A stretch of DNA of 64,000 bases from Trichaptum fuscoviolaceum (lineage: Eukaryota; Basidiomycota; Agaricomycetes; Hymenochaetales; Trichaptaceae): the NCBI GenBank assembly GCA_910574455.1, contig CAJSYZ010000009.1, positions 4,995,504-5,059,503 on the forward strand, given 5' to 3'. Made by a program: the position numbers and the translations under genes. Under the pieces are notes generated by a model that worked only from the letters and a program-made list of their open reading frames with translations, had not been told where the DNA came from and made no database searches. Positions 22,061 to 32,100 of the stretch are shown piece after piece. Position 1 is the first letter of the stretch. The number at the start of each line of letters is the position of its first letter.

Positions 22061-23308
22061 CTATAGATCAAAGCCCGGAATCTTGGAATTCCTCCAAATT
22101 CCATTCCATTTCTCCAGCTTGATATTCCGTTCGTCACAAATAAGCCTAATATCCTGACGAAAACCAGACCCGGAAATCATGTACCAACAAACAATATGAC
22201 GTAGACACGGCAAATGCTTTGCAGTTCTAAGAACGGCAATGTCAGGCCATGTGAAATCCCCGCGTGGAGCAATGCACAATCGCTCAAGTTTTGAAAGGCC
22301 AACAATGAAGCTTAACTTCAACACCAATGCGAAATTAGAGTTGAGGTTCGACTCGGCGAAGATTTGTAGCTCCCGGAGCCCTGTCATAGTAGAAACTACA
22401 TCCCATAAAGGGCTGTAATTCATGCCTTCAATGGTGTTGTGTGCATGGAAGTCGACGCATATCCGAAGATGTGTTAGAGTCATGGACCATGTGTGTAGGC
22501 ATTTGTAAAATGCCTCTCTGTCCCTGCTTTCTGTGATATTTGAAGTGATGTAGAACTTTGTTACACAGTCAGTGAAGCTGCGTAACAAATCATAGTGATG
22601 TCCGAGTGGTTCGCAGTTCACAACCTTGATCTCACGAAGGTCTGGATAGCAAAGGATGGGTTTTCCCTTTGGGACCTCGGACAGGTGGAATCCCTCGACA
22701 TGGAGTGATTGAAGTTTTGGCCAGCTCCGCATGATGTCGTATAGACTGAGTTCGGATTTGCATACATTTGTGACTAAGCCATCATGAGTTAAGGAGAAGA
22801 GGACAAGTGATTTCTCCTTTAGCACCGTTGTCAAGTTCTTGAGGTCAAGATTTGGGTACAGATCATAGTTTGCAAGGTTATCCACGTGCTTCACGTCTGG
22901 ACACGCTTGAATGATTTGCGTGTTAATTTGTGTCCACGGAGTTATCTGTCCTATGTCTTTTCCTGACATTGTGGCCAGTTCCAATGATGTCACATACGCA
23001 GTGAGATGGGGATGGGCTTGCAGCGTGTCCAACAGCTTCTTAGCGATTCCGAAGCCTTCCTCTTGGCGCCGCATCCTCAGAGCCATGTCACTCGTTGCAG
23101 AGCCAATTGTCTTCCCGACCGATATGACACTGTACATGTGCCTTTCGGTTACCGCGTGCCATAGCTTGGATACGTAAAGCAGAGGTGCGAGATGACGCTG
23201 CCTGCGAGGGAGAAAGTTGTTATTCTCCGTGCCTTCCGGGAGCGCTGAGATAAACTCTTGGACGATGGCATCCAGTGTCTCGACGGGTAAGGCTGAGTTG
23301 CTGGACAT
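22061..23308 (-). CDS. F-box-like protein B (intact)
   Basis: Single-exon frame of 415 residues from ATG 23308 (MSSNSALPVETLDAIVQE). It aligns end to end with F-box A: the same F-box-like start, LAPLLYVSKLWHAVTERHMY, the TLELA-like and WPKLQSLHVEGF segments, FTDCVTKFYITSNI, LSKLERLCIAPRGDF and the closing KIPGFDL. Compared with A it has a few small insertions in the middle. Predicted role: SCF ubiquitin-ligase adaptor with a Leu-rich substrate-binding part. The flanks on both sides are duplicated from the A segment or the reverse, and both copies remain open, which suggests that they are, or recently were, under selection. Confidence 0.85.
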   Translation of the reverse strand: MSSNSALPVETLDAIVQEFISALPEGTENNNFLPRRQRHLAPLLYVSKLWHAVTERHMYSVISVGKTIGSATSDMALRMRRQEEGFGIAKKLLDTLQAHPHLTAYVTSLELATMSGKDIGQITPWTQINTQIIQACPDVKHVDNLANYDLYPNLDLKNLTTVLKEKSLVLFSLTHDGLVTNVCKSELSLYDIMRSWPKLQSLHVEGFHLSEVPKGKPILCYPDLREIKVVNCEPLGHHYDLLRSFTDCVTKFYITSNITESRDREAFYKCLHTWSMTLTHLRICVDFHAHNTIEGMNYSPLWDVVSTMTGLRELQIFAESNLNSNFALVLKLSFIVGLSKLERLCIAPRGDFTWPDIAVLRTAKHLPCLRHIVCWYMISGSGFRQDIRLICDERNIKLEKWNGIWRNSKIPGFDL

Positions 23309-23690
23309 CGTGTGCAATCAGTAGGCGGGCCTCAGACCTTGGAATAAGGAATGTTAGTCATGTCATACTGGTAGAATGGTGTGAGTCTCATACAGGATGA
23401 AAGGTAATCTTCGATTCAAGATAGGGGTCAATGACAAAGATTGAAAGAGACTGTGCGACTGGCGGCGGTTGAAGGAGATAGAAGGTCGATGGTAGAGTAT
23501 GGTTGATTTCAGTCCGATTATGTTGTGTAACGCGGTAGATTCAGATACGTTAGAGGTTTAGGACGAGAACAGTGGTCAATGACTGAAGGAGTCAGAAGGA
23601 TTGCGTCGACTCGGAAACGCTACGAGTCATCAACAAACTTGAATTCCCACGAATAAACTAATTATAACTCAAGCAGCCAGACACTCAAGA
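23309..23690. promoter_or_regulatory. Upstream region of F-box B
   Basis: Similar to 17813-18180 upstream of F-box A, including the GACTGAAGGAGTCAGAAGGA block. Probably a duplicated promoter. No other feature seen. Confidence 0.45.
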
Positions 23691-23929
23691 TTGCGAAATC
23701 CGTACTTGCATGCAGCCGCGCACAGTGTGCATGTCTGCCGCACTGTCGGACAAATCGAAGTTCTTCAAATAAAGCACCACGGTCACACATGGAATAAAGG
23801 GTTCAAAAGTCGCTCTTGTGCAGATAAGCGCTTTAGATGGTCAGCGTTTTTGGGCTCCAGGCAGAATTTGGCGTCAGGATTCACCGAGTTTGGTTGGCAG
23901 AGCATCCCGTTCACAGAACCTGGTTGATG

Positions 23930-24475
23930 TCATAACTTAAAGCGACTGCAGCTTTGGCCAACGCTGCATGAGCTGGAAGAGTGGCAGTAAGATCTGCTGG
24001 GCAGATGGTAGGTCAGACGGGAAATCCTGAGGGGCACGGGTGCAAGTCTCTTCTTCACATCAACGCATCCTGCCGAGCGGCATTGAACCTCCGGATGCCA
24101 ATGTGCTTGTTGTTCGGGCAGCTAGATGATACGGGTAATTGTGCGCGTCCACTACTCTGATTTTTGCGTTCTGTCTGGGACATCCTGGCTTCTCAGACGC
24201 AGTCCCTCGATCAGCGTGGCCAGGCGGGTGCTTGACTCCAGCGTTGCAATTAGGTCCTTGGCGACTTCACAGCCCGCTCCAGTGACTGCTCCCAGAAGAG
24301 AATATTACATCGCAGAGGAGATGCTATGATATGGGTGATTTTCGCAAATCATATGCCATAGCTTGTGGACGCGAAGAAGATGCACGAGGGACGTACGGGC
24401 GTAATCTCTGAAATTGAGCTGTGCACTGAAGTCCTCGATTATGATGTCGAGGACCTCGACGTGTTGAATTTTGTT
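23930..24475 (-). pseudogene. Decayed F-box-like gene on minus strand
   Basis: Reading the minus strand from 24475, fragments recall the family: HVEVLDIIIEDFSAQLNFRD, then SLVHLLRVHKLWHMICE, then CEVAKDLIATLESSTRLAT and finally LMQRWPKLQSL. Frameshifts separate these pieces. It lies head to head with the plus-strand gene at 24734. Confidence 0.75.
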
Positions 24476-24733
24476 GCTCGTCGGAAGATGGAGTCATTTT
24501 GATAGAGTGGCATCCTTATGTATAAGTAGCAGAGGTCAGGGTCATGAGTGAAGGATTTAGTATTTACCGAGAGGTTAAGCAACAAGTTCAACACTCTGCT
24601 GTTTAGGTTCTAGAGCCAGCCCTAAATTACACAGCCACATTGCGAACTTCAAGTTGCCTCTTCAACCTAACTTCGGAAATTCAACAATCAACGCATCTTC
24701 CACTTTGACCGCGACCTGCGGATTACACTTGTA

Positions 24734-25771
24734 ATGAACAACGCATCCTTACCCATCGAAGTTCTGGAAATTATCGTCAAAGATCTCATACTGGAATGCG
24801 AAGATGGAGATCCTCGAATATCAAAATCTCACAAGTTTCTCCCTCGGTGGTACCTCACACATCTTCTTCGTGTTTGCAAACTGTGGTACATGGTGGCCGA
24901 AAGGTTCTTGTATCAGAATATATCCGTTGGGAGCAGGTTTCGCCGGTCAGATTTGGGAATTCGGGCGCGACAAGCTGCGGAGATCGCTAAGGAGCTACTG
25001 CGCGTTCTGACGACGAAAGCACGACTAGCCGCGCTGGTTGAGGAACTGCGGATGGGCATGGATCAGGATTGGCTCGAGTGGGCGCAGACAAATACGCAAA
25101 TCCTACAGTGTTGCCCTAACGTGAAGCACGTCGCAATCCACGGGACGCACGCGTCCGAGCTAGCGACGCTGACAGACGTGCTGAAGGCAAAATCGCCCAT
25201 CTCCTTTTGCTTCACCACCCGCTTCCTCCCAACCTCGCGTCGTGATCTTCCCGTTCACACATTGGATCTTTTTAGGCTTATCCAAAGCTGGCCAAAGCTG
25301 CGCTCGGTCATGGTCGAGGGGTTCAGGATTTTACCGGCTGGAAATGAGTTATGTGAACTCAAGCCATCTGCTCAGTCCTACCACTATCCAGAGTTACTAG
25401 AAATTGCCGTCGCTGGCAAGTTTGCTAGCGGTGACATCCCTTTCGTACGCAACCTGTGCACTGTTCCCGGCCGGGCAACATCGCTGAGTCTCTCTCTAAT
25501 TGTTGAGCTGGACAGTGATGCCGTGCCATCGCTATCGCCACTCTGCAGGTGCATACACACCTGGCCCAAATCGCTCGAATACTTCAAGTTGAAAGTCATG
25601 AACCAATGGTGTTCTCCGTGTGCCCCATTTTGGGAAGCGCTTTCTACTTTGGAGGGACTCCGGGAACTATATATTGACGGGTTGTTTCTGCACTTCGACG
25701 CCCTCGCAAACCTTCCACGGCTTAAGCTTGAGCGATTAGAATTCGGACCGCAAGTGGAAACCGATGGCTAA
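24734..25771 (+). CDS. F-box-like protein C, shortened
   Basis: Single exon, 345 residues from ATG 24734. Residues about 5-60 form the F-box-like region: LPIEVLEIIVKDL, HLLRVCKLWYMVAERFLY. Then EIAKELLRVL, a WAQTNTQILQCCPNVKHV segment and LRR-like pieces (LIQSWPKLRSVMVEGF, YPELLEIAV, LEGLRELYID, PRLKLERLEFGP). Compared with F-box A and B it ends about 70 residues early, just after KLERL. Downstream, another frame still reads SQLKRVNLITVPRGLEG, so a late frameshift or premature stop may have shortened it. Otherwise open and likely an SCF adaptor. It is the best-preserved member of the plus-strand subfamily; psi-A, psi-B and the 18330 fragment are decayed relatives. Confidence 0.75.
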   Translation: MNNASLPIEVLEIIVKDLILECEDGDPRISKSHKFLPRWYLTHLLRVCKLWYMVAERFLYQNISVGSRFRRSDLGIRARQAAEIAKELLRVLTTKARLAALVEELRMGMDQDWLEWAQTNTQILQCCPNVKHVAIHGTHASELATLTDVLKAKSPISFCFTTRFLPTSRRDLPVHTLDLFRLIQSWPKLRSVMVEGFRILPAGNELCELKPSAQSYHYPELLEIAVAGKFASGDIPFVRNLCTVPGRATSLSLSLIVELDSDAVPSLSPLCRCIHTWPKSLEYFKLKVMNQWCSPCAPFWEALSTLEGLRELYIDGLFLHFDALANLPRLKLERLEFGPQVETDG

Positions 25772-25929
25772 CTCAGACTTGTTCACCCATGGCTCTCAAT
25801 TGAAGCGCGTGAACCTAATCACTGTGCCGCGTGGATTGGAAGGTGTACGAGTGAGGATGAATACCAATGCAGACATCCGTTAGGCAAAAGAGAGGCTTGG
25901 TGCTCAATCCGAGGTCGGCCGGGTGCAGA

Positions 25930-26078
25930 ATGTCTGAGTGTAAGACACAATGCAATAGTGTGCAGATGCAAAGAAGAGAAGGCGAAGAGTACGAGGGATG
26001 ATCTGTGAGATTACTGTGCAAGGAGTCCATAATTATGGTGCCAAGAGCATCAACTGTCAGGGATGAGTTGGTGTCCAT
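25930..26078 (-). pseudogene. F-box-like N-terminal remnant
   Basis: From ATG 26078 the minus strand reads MDTNSSLTVDALGTIIMDSL and then LLCICTLLHCVLHSDILHP, a weak but ordered match to the family start (LP.EVLE.I..DL, LLRVCKLWH). It runs out after about 50 residues. It is tail to tail with the gene at 24734. Confidence 0.5.
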
Positions 26079-26701
26079 TGTGGGCGCACTGTATTGCAGT
26101 GCATCAGTTTCTGGAGAACGATGCATTCACGTGGAGACCTTACGTGCAAGCAATAGAGATCAGAGACAGAAGTAATGATCTTCGGGAGCAGTGCAAGAAG
26201 TAATCACGGCCACGGTCTTAGTTCTGGGTGTCTAACAAAAGTGGATGACACTAGGAATACAATATTAGAGAGTGAATGGATTTCTCAGAGTAACCAATAG
26301 GTTTTTCTTGACCGTCCATTGAGATGCGAGACATGCACCATGTACAAGAGTATTGCAAGGGTGTGAACGACGGATGGACGTGAGCTAGGAGACTAGGTTA
26401 AAGTATGCGAAAGCTTCCAAACAATTATTGATATGAATGGACACATTTGCATGTCACCAATATCCTTACAGCTTATATGTCCAACTGAAAAACTATCCGA
26501 AACCTTAGATTGACAGCTTGAGGCTAATAGGTAGATATTTACACTGATTTAAGATTATGGACGCAAGACAAAAAGAAAGAAGTCAGGTCATTGAAGTAAA
26601 CAAGACAATAATATACATAAATTGAATAGATTAAAATCCGTGTGTGCTATGTATATACGGTAATGTCCTCAAATACAAAAGATCATGTATCCCTCATATC
26701 A
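26079..26701. other. Gene-free stretch
   Basis: No supported gene or repeat between the F-box cluster and the protease gene. It probably holds the protease 3' untranslated region. Confidence 0.5.
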
Positions 26702-28220
26702 TTAGCAGATATGAGAGTAGTCGTTATAGCCTAGCAGGTTTGGAGTGCCTGCAGGTAGAGAATGGGATGCAAGTTTACCTTTCGATGAAAGGCTGCGAAG
26801 CGTGTCCTTCATTATCGATGGGCTAATTCCATTCGGCCCTAAGACTTCATTGCCCCTAGATTCTCCGCCCTGGGACAGGGAGTAGGCGGGATCGGAAAGA
26901 GCTATAGATGCGAACTCCGAAAGGTATTCAATGACCGCGGCATAAAGGCGTGATGAGTATGATCCAGAGGTTACCGACAGCTCGCGGTTGCGTCCAGAGT
27001 TGAAGTACCTTGTGTTTTGGCTGGACAGGAAATGTGCAATGAGGCCTGCTATGTGCGGTGCAGCCATGCTCGTGCCGGACCGAGTCGATGATGCATCCGG
27101 CCCATCAACCCCAGTGCTCAGCACTGAGTCTCCCGGAGCGAAAATGTCAACGCATTCGCCGTAGTTGCTGTACTCCGCACGCGTATCATTGACAGTGCTC
27201 GCTGCGACAGTAATCGCAAGATCCGCCGCAGCCGGAGACTGTGTGCACGCATCGGAGTCGTCGTTCCCAGCTGAAACAACGACGTGCACGCCCGCCCTCA
27301 CCGCCTTGTTGACGGCCTCGATTTCAGAGAGAACAACCCCACCCCCGCCACTGGATAGGTTGATCACTGCGCCCTTGAAGTTGTAGTACTGGCGCGCGAG
27401 GCGTTGTGCGTCGAGCACAGCCCATTGAATTCCCGCAATGCTCATACTGGCCGTTCCGTGGCCGTCCTTGTCCAGAACCTTCACGGAGGTGATTTGCGCC
27501 TTCTTGGCTACACCGTAGAGGTGCGACGCTATGATCCCCGCGACATGCGTACCGTGGCCATTGAGGTCCTTGTCTTTCTCATGTGCGACGAATGTCTTGC
27601 CCGTCCGTGCCCGGCCGTCGAACTCGCGGTGGTGGATGTAAACGCCTGTGTCGAGGACGTAGACCATGACCCCGGACCCACTGTGTGATGGGTAGACATA
27701 GTGCATGTTGCGCGGTGTAAGATTGTTTCGGTGATTGATGCGTGCAAGGCCCTAAAAGTAATGACTTAAGTTTATAATTGGTTGAATGCGGAAGGAAAGG
27801 CGAACGTACCCAAGGCGCCCCATTCTGAACATCATTCGCATAAGTCCTCACATCTTGCTCAACGAACTTCACCTCAGGTCTCCCTCGGATCATCTCAAGG
27901 ACACCTGGCGAGAAACGGCCTGCGTACCCCTTAGCGACAACGCTATCATACACGTGCTCGAGCCCAGAGTCGACATCCCTTATGTCGCTAGCGAGGAGCG
28001 GGTGCGCGGCTACTGCAAACCCGACGAAACTGAGATGCATGGCGAAGACAGAGGGAGGAATGTCGTCCTTGAACATGACGATGTAAGAGTCGTTGAGGAG
28101 ATGTCGTGTCTCAACGTCGGGGACGTGCAGAGGTGCAATAGGTGATTCATGCTTCACTGGAGAAGCAAGTGACGTTTCGAGCACGAGGAGCGCGAAGGAG
28201 AGAAGCTTAAGCGGCATCAT
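26702..28220 (-). CDS. Secreted subtilisin-like serine protease (S8, proteinase K type)
   Basis: Exon 1 is 28220-27810 and exon 2 is 27751-26702, joined over a 58-bp GT...AG intron at phase 0; 486 residues. I chose ATG 28220 because it gives a clean signal peptide (MMPLKLLSFALLVLETSLAS). Residues about 30-130 are an I9 propeptide (SYIVMFKDDIPPSVFAMHL to VKFVEQDV). The catalytic triad is visible: Asp in VYVLDTGVYIH, His in LNGHGTHVAGI, Ser in RSGTSMAAPHIAG; the oxyanion Asn is in VVSAGNDDSD. The family end (LPAGTPNLLGYND) is present, but about 62 residues between SSQNT and SPSIMKD have no counterpart in usual members. That stretch (27008-26823, 186 bp) has GT...AG ends and removing it keeps the frame, so it may be an intron. 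Likely role: extracellular protein degradation. Confidence 0.9.
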
Positions 28221-29124
28221 CGTCGTTCCTTCCACACCTTCGATTGCGGAGGGCGGTTAACAATCTAGAAAACCCGATCTTATATACCATAATTCGAAGA
28301 GAGAAGCACCCTCGGTAGAGATGCGTGAACCTCCGAGATTCATACGTCCTTATATGGAAACAAGGGATTGTTAAGTACCTGACTTCAAAGAATGATTGCT
28401 TGGATGCCCACCTGGGATTATGACATGTATCGACCAATGATCTGTCTTTTAATGCGGATTGTGCTAAAGGAAGTATTTTTCGCGCATTGATTTACTCGGG
28501 CAGAGCTAGCACAGACACATTTGCTTATGGACAAATGAGACCCGTACGCTGCTAGAAATGCAACACACACATGCAATGCTGCCTTGCAAAGAAAGGGAAA
28601 CCGAAGACCATTTGGAGAGGCAACGACAGGGAGAGGGAAGTTTGCAGCGTAGGAGATCGCAGAGCAAGTCCTCCGTCCGTTTCGCTCGCCGACGCTTGAC
28701 CGCGGTTACCTGTACAATCATGTACAATCTGTCGAGACTCTCGAGTATCCGCAAATGGTCATAAAATGCAGCCACCACTCTCTCGCTCCGTGCGTCGGCC
28801 AAGAAACGGGAGCTAATTAGCATTTTCTGCAGAAGCAAGCGGAATCAGGTCCGCAAACACAGATCTGCACCAAGTTGATTCCGTAGAATGCAACTGCATG
28901 CTTGATGTAATGGCAAGGGGAGGCTAGCGGTCGGTCCGTCAGTTATCGCACATCACTTGTCCGAGACCGCAGGCCACACGTAGACATCAATAAACCAAGA
29001 AGATTGTTGTGTTATTGAATACAAAGGAACCAATATACATCTCTCTATAGTGCACACGTGTGCGCTTTTGGAGGGATTTTTTCCTTTCCTTTCCTTTCCC
29101 TTTTCTTTTCTTCTGTGCTTAGTG
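28221..29124. other. Gene-free stretch with pyrimidine microsatellite
   Basis: No gene supported. Positions 29079-29112 are a TTTCC/TTTTC pyrimidine tract close to the 3' end of the ABC transporter gene. The part next to 28220 should hold the protease promoter. Confidence 0.5.
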
Positions 29125-32100
29125 TTAACTGCTCGAAACGCCCGCCAATCTACGTAATACCGCAAACTCATCTTGCCCCGCAGCACGGCAGAGGGCGTAG
29201 AAGCGCGAGTTTGGATCCGAGAGTAGTTTTTGTGGGGTGTCGAACTCGACGATTCGACCTTGGTCGAGGAGCATGACCTAAAGCAGTGTTAAGGTTCGTT
29301 GAATAAATAAGCATTATATGGGGTAGGGAAGACGAACTCTATTGTAATCTATGACTGTGCGCAGGCGATGCGCGATGGTTAAGATTGTGCTTTCAGCGAA
29401 TTCACTGGAGAACTGAGTCAGCAGGTGTGAATAACAGGGAAATGAGCGAAGTCTTACTGTCTGATTGTTTTCCCGATCAATTCGTCGGTCGCATAGTCTA
29501 CACTAGCCGTGGCCTGAAGATAAAGTCATGCAGAAAGGTTAAAGAGCGGTGAGTAAACGGGAAATGAACTACGAACCTCGTCCATGACGAGGACCTTCGA
29601 TCTTTTCAAGATGGCGCGCGCCATGCAGAGCAGTTGCTTCTCGCTGAATGCGAATTCGGACGTGAGTCAAGAGTGCTGGAGAGCTCACATCATATCACGT
29701 ACCCAGTCGAAAAGTTCTCTCCTCCTTCGGATACCGGGGAGTCGAGGTTTCGGAACACATTCTCGTTCACCTCATCAGGATTTCCGGCTTCATCGTCAGA
29801 CGGGATGAGATGTACGCGGCGAAGAGCTTCGTACTGTATTCCTCGTTAGACATGGTCCTTATTTGGTTAGCCGAGGCGAAAGGTTACTCACGATCTCTGC
29901 GTCTTCGTACTCGTTAAAGACATCCAGCGTGGAACGAAGCGTTCCGCTCAAGATAGTTGGATCCTCTACGTAATAAGAAGACGAGAAGTCAGCGATGTAG
30001 AACCGCGACTCCGAGATTGGGGACTCACGAGGGATGATTGTCAGACGACTCCGCAGGTCGGACAAGCCAATCTTCGCGATATCAACGTGGTCTACAAGGA
30101 TGCGACCTTCCGTCGCTTCGACGAATCTGAAGAACGACAGAGCAAGCGTGCTCTTCCCGCTTCCTGTCCGCCCAAGTATGCCGACCTTTTCGCCCGGGTT
30201 GACAGTGAATTTGAGTTTATGCAGGACATCAGGGAGCTCGGGCTGTAGAGAGCGATTAGATCGGAAAGCAGGTGAGAGAATCACGGTAGCACGAACCGCA
30301 TATCTTATAACGAGGTCTTCCACATCAATCCGACCTTGGAATGAAACGTCAGATGCGCAAGCCCCGCACTAGCGCTAAGAAATCCACTAACCTTCGTAAG
30401 GCCAAAATGCAGGAGGTCTCGGGTCTACAAACTCAGGTCCTTCCTTCGGCAGTTCTGAGTACTCCTTGACACGTTCGACGGCAACCTGTGAGAGAATATC
30501 GAATCAGCGACATTGAGTCCGCGGTCCTTCAGAAAAGAACCCACCATAGATTGTTCAAGGCCAACAAACCGCCTCACCATGAACAAGAGCTAAAGAATTA
30601 CAGTGAGTTTTCAATCGCAAAGAACCATCCGCAGAGCAGACTCACATCATTTGTGACCGTCGAGGAGAAGGCGAGCGCGAATCCGGCGAGACTGGCCGAA
30701 ATGCTTGGATTCATGATTGCCACGACGGCCGTAACGCCCACCACACCACTCGAGAGCAAATTGAAACGCGTAGACACCCAGCGATTTACTGGTAAAGCAT
30801 TCTTCTCAGAAGTCAAGATGGTGTCAGACCGAAAATAGGCGTACCTCCCCAAAGCCAGTAATAAGGCGTCGTATTCTGATTGAGGTTTGTCAATGGCACC
30901 TTTTGGTTGAGAGATGTCTTGCTTACGGTATCAACGTAGCGGAGCATGTCCCGGAGGAACTTGGTGCTCGCTCCAAACGACCTAATGATGGGAACTCCAG
31001 CGATAGTCTCTCCGTATATCGAATACAGTGGAGAGCGAGACACAGAATCTATTTGAATGTATCAAAAGGACGACACGAAGACACAAATTGGAATCACACA
31101 CCTAGACGACGCATGTCTCGACTGCAATGTCCATACACCTTGGCGACTTGACAAGCAATGCAAATCAGAAGACCGAAGTAACAGTAGATATACGCAAAGT
31201 CTTACCGTTGTAATACAAGACACCAAGAACGATGGCTGCCGCAAAGAAGGGAGGGCCTCCGACATACGTTATGGTGATAAGCGTCGTCGTAGCAGACATG
31301 AAGTACATGAAGCTGCGCCCGAAGTCGTCCGCGAGGGAGCTGTCGATACCTGAAGAGAAGATGAATGATGTGCAGGATCGCAAAAAACGAAGACGTTACC
31401 TTCAAAATCCTTTCCAAACCGATTCAGCAGACGGCCCCGAGAGACAGTGTCGTGGAATCGTATCTGCGCGAACAGGACGGTTTCGAGGAGTCCTAATTAA
31501 ACCGTGAGTTTCTTGAAGTTATCTCCAGATAGAAGACGTACTTTTATACAACACAGTCGAAGCATGGATGGATCCCTGGTCTAATTAAATAGTCAACGGT
31601 AGGAAGACTACAAAAGGAGAATCTATACGTACAAAGAATGAACCACCGGAGCGTCGTGATAATCAAGCCTGTAATAAAGGTCAGGACTTCAATCCAGGGT
31701 TCGCTGTCAAACTTTATCAACGTACCAACAAAGGTGATCTACGCGACAGGAATGAGTACCAGAAGACATGTATGACCAAAAGCAGATAAGCATACCGCAG
31801 CATAGACAGTAATGTAAAACGACGGACTCCTCTCCTCCTCATCGCGCAGACTCGCGCCCGACCAATAGCTTTATATCGCAACTCAATCAACACCCAGAAA
31901 ACCACCAAAAAAAGAAGTCATCAGTCAAAACACATACCTCAGCCACCCATTCTCCGCGACGGGGCTCAGCGCGCCGAGCGTCACGGCGAGCACGAACACG
32001 GCCCAGTACGCCCACCCGCCGACCGCGGCGAAGTACCACTCCCAGATGTCCCGCCCGATGCGCCCCACCGCGCGCTTCTCCTCCTCGATCAGCTTACGCG

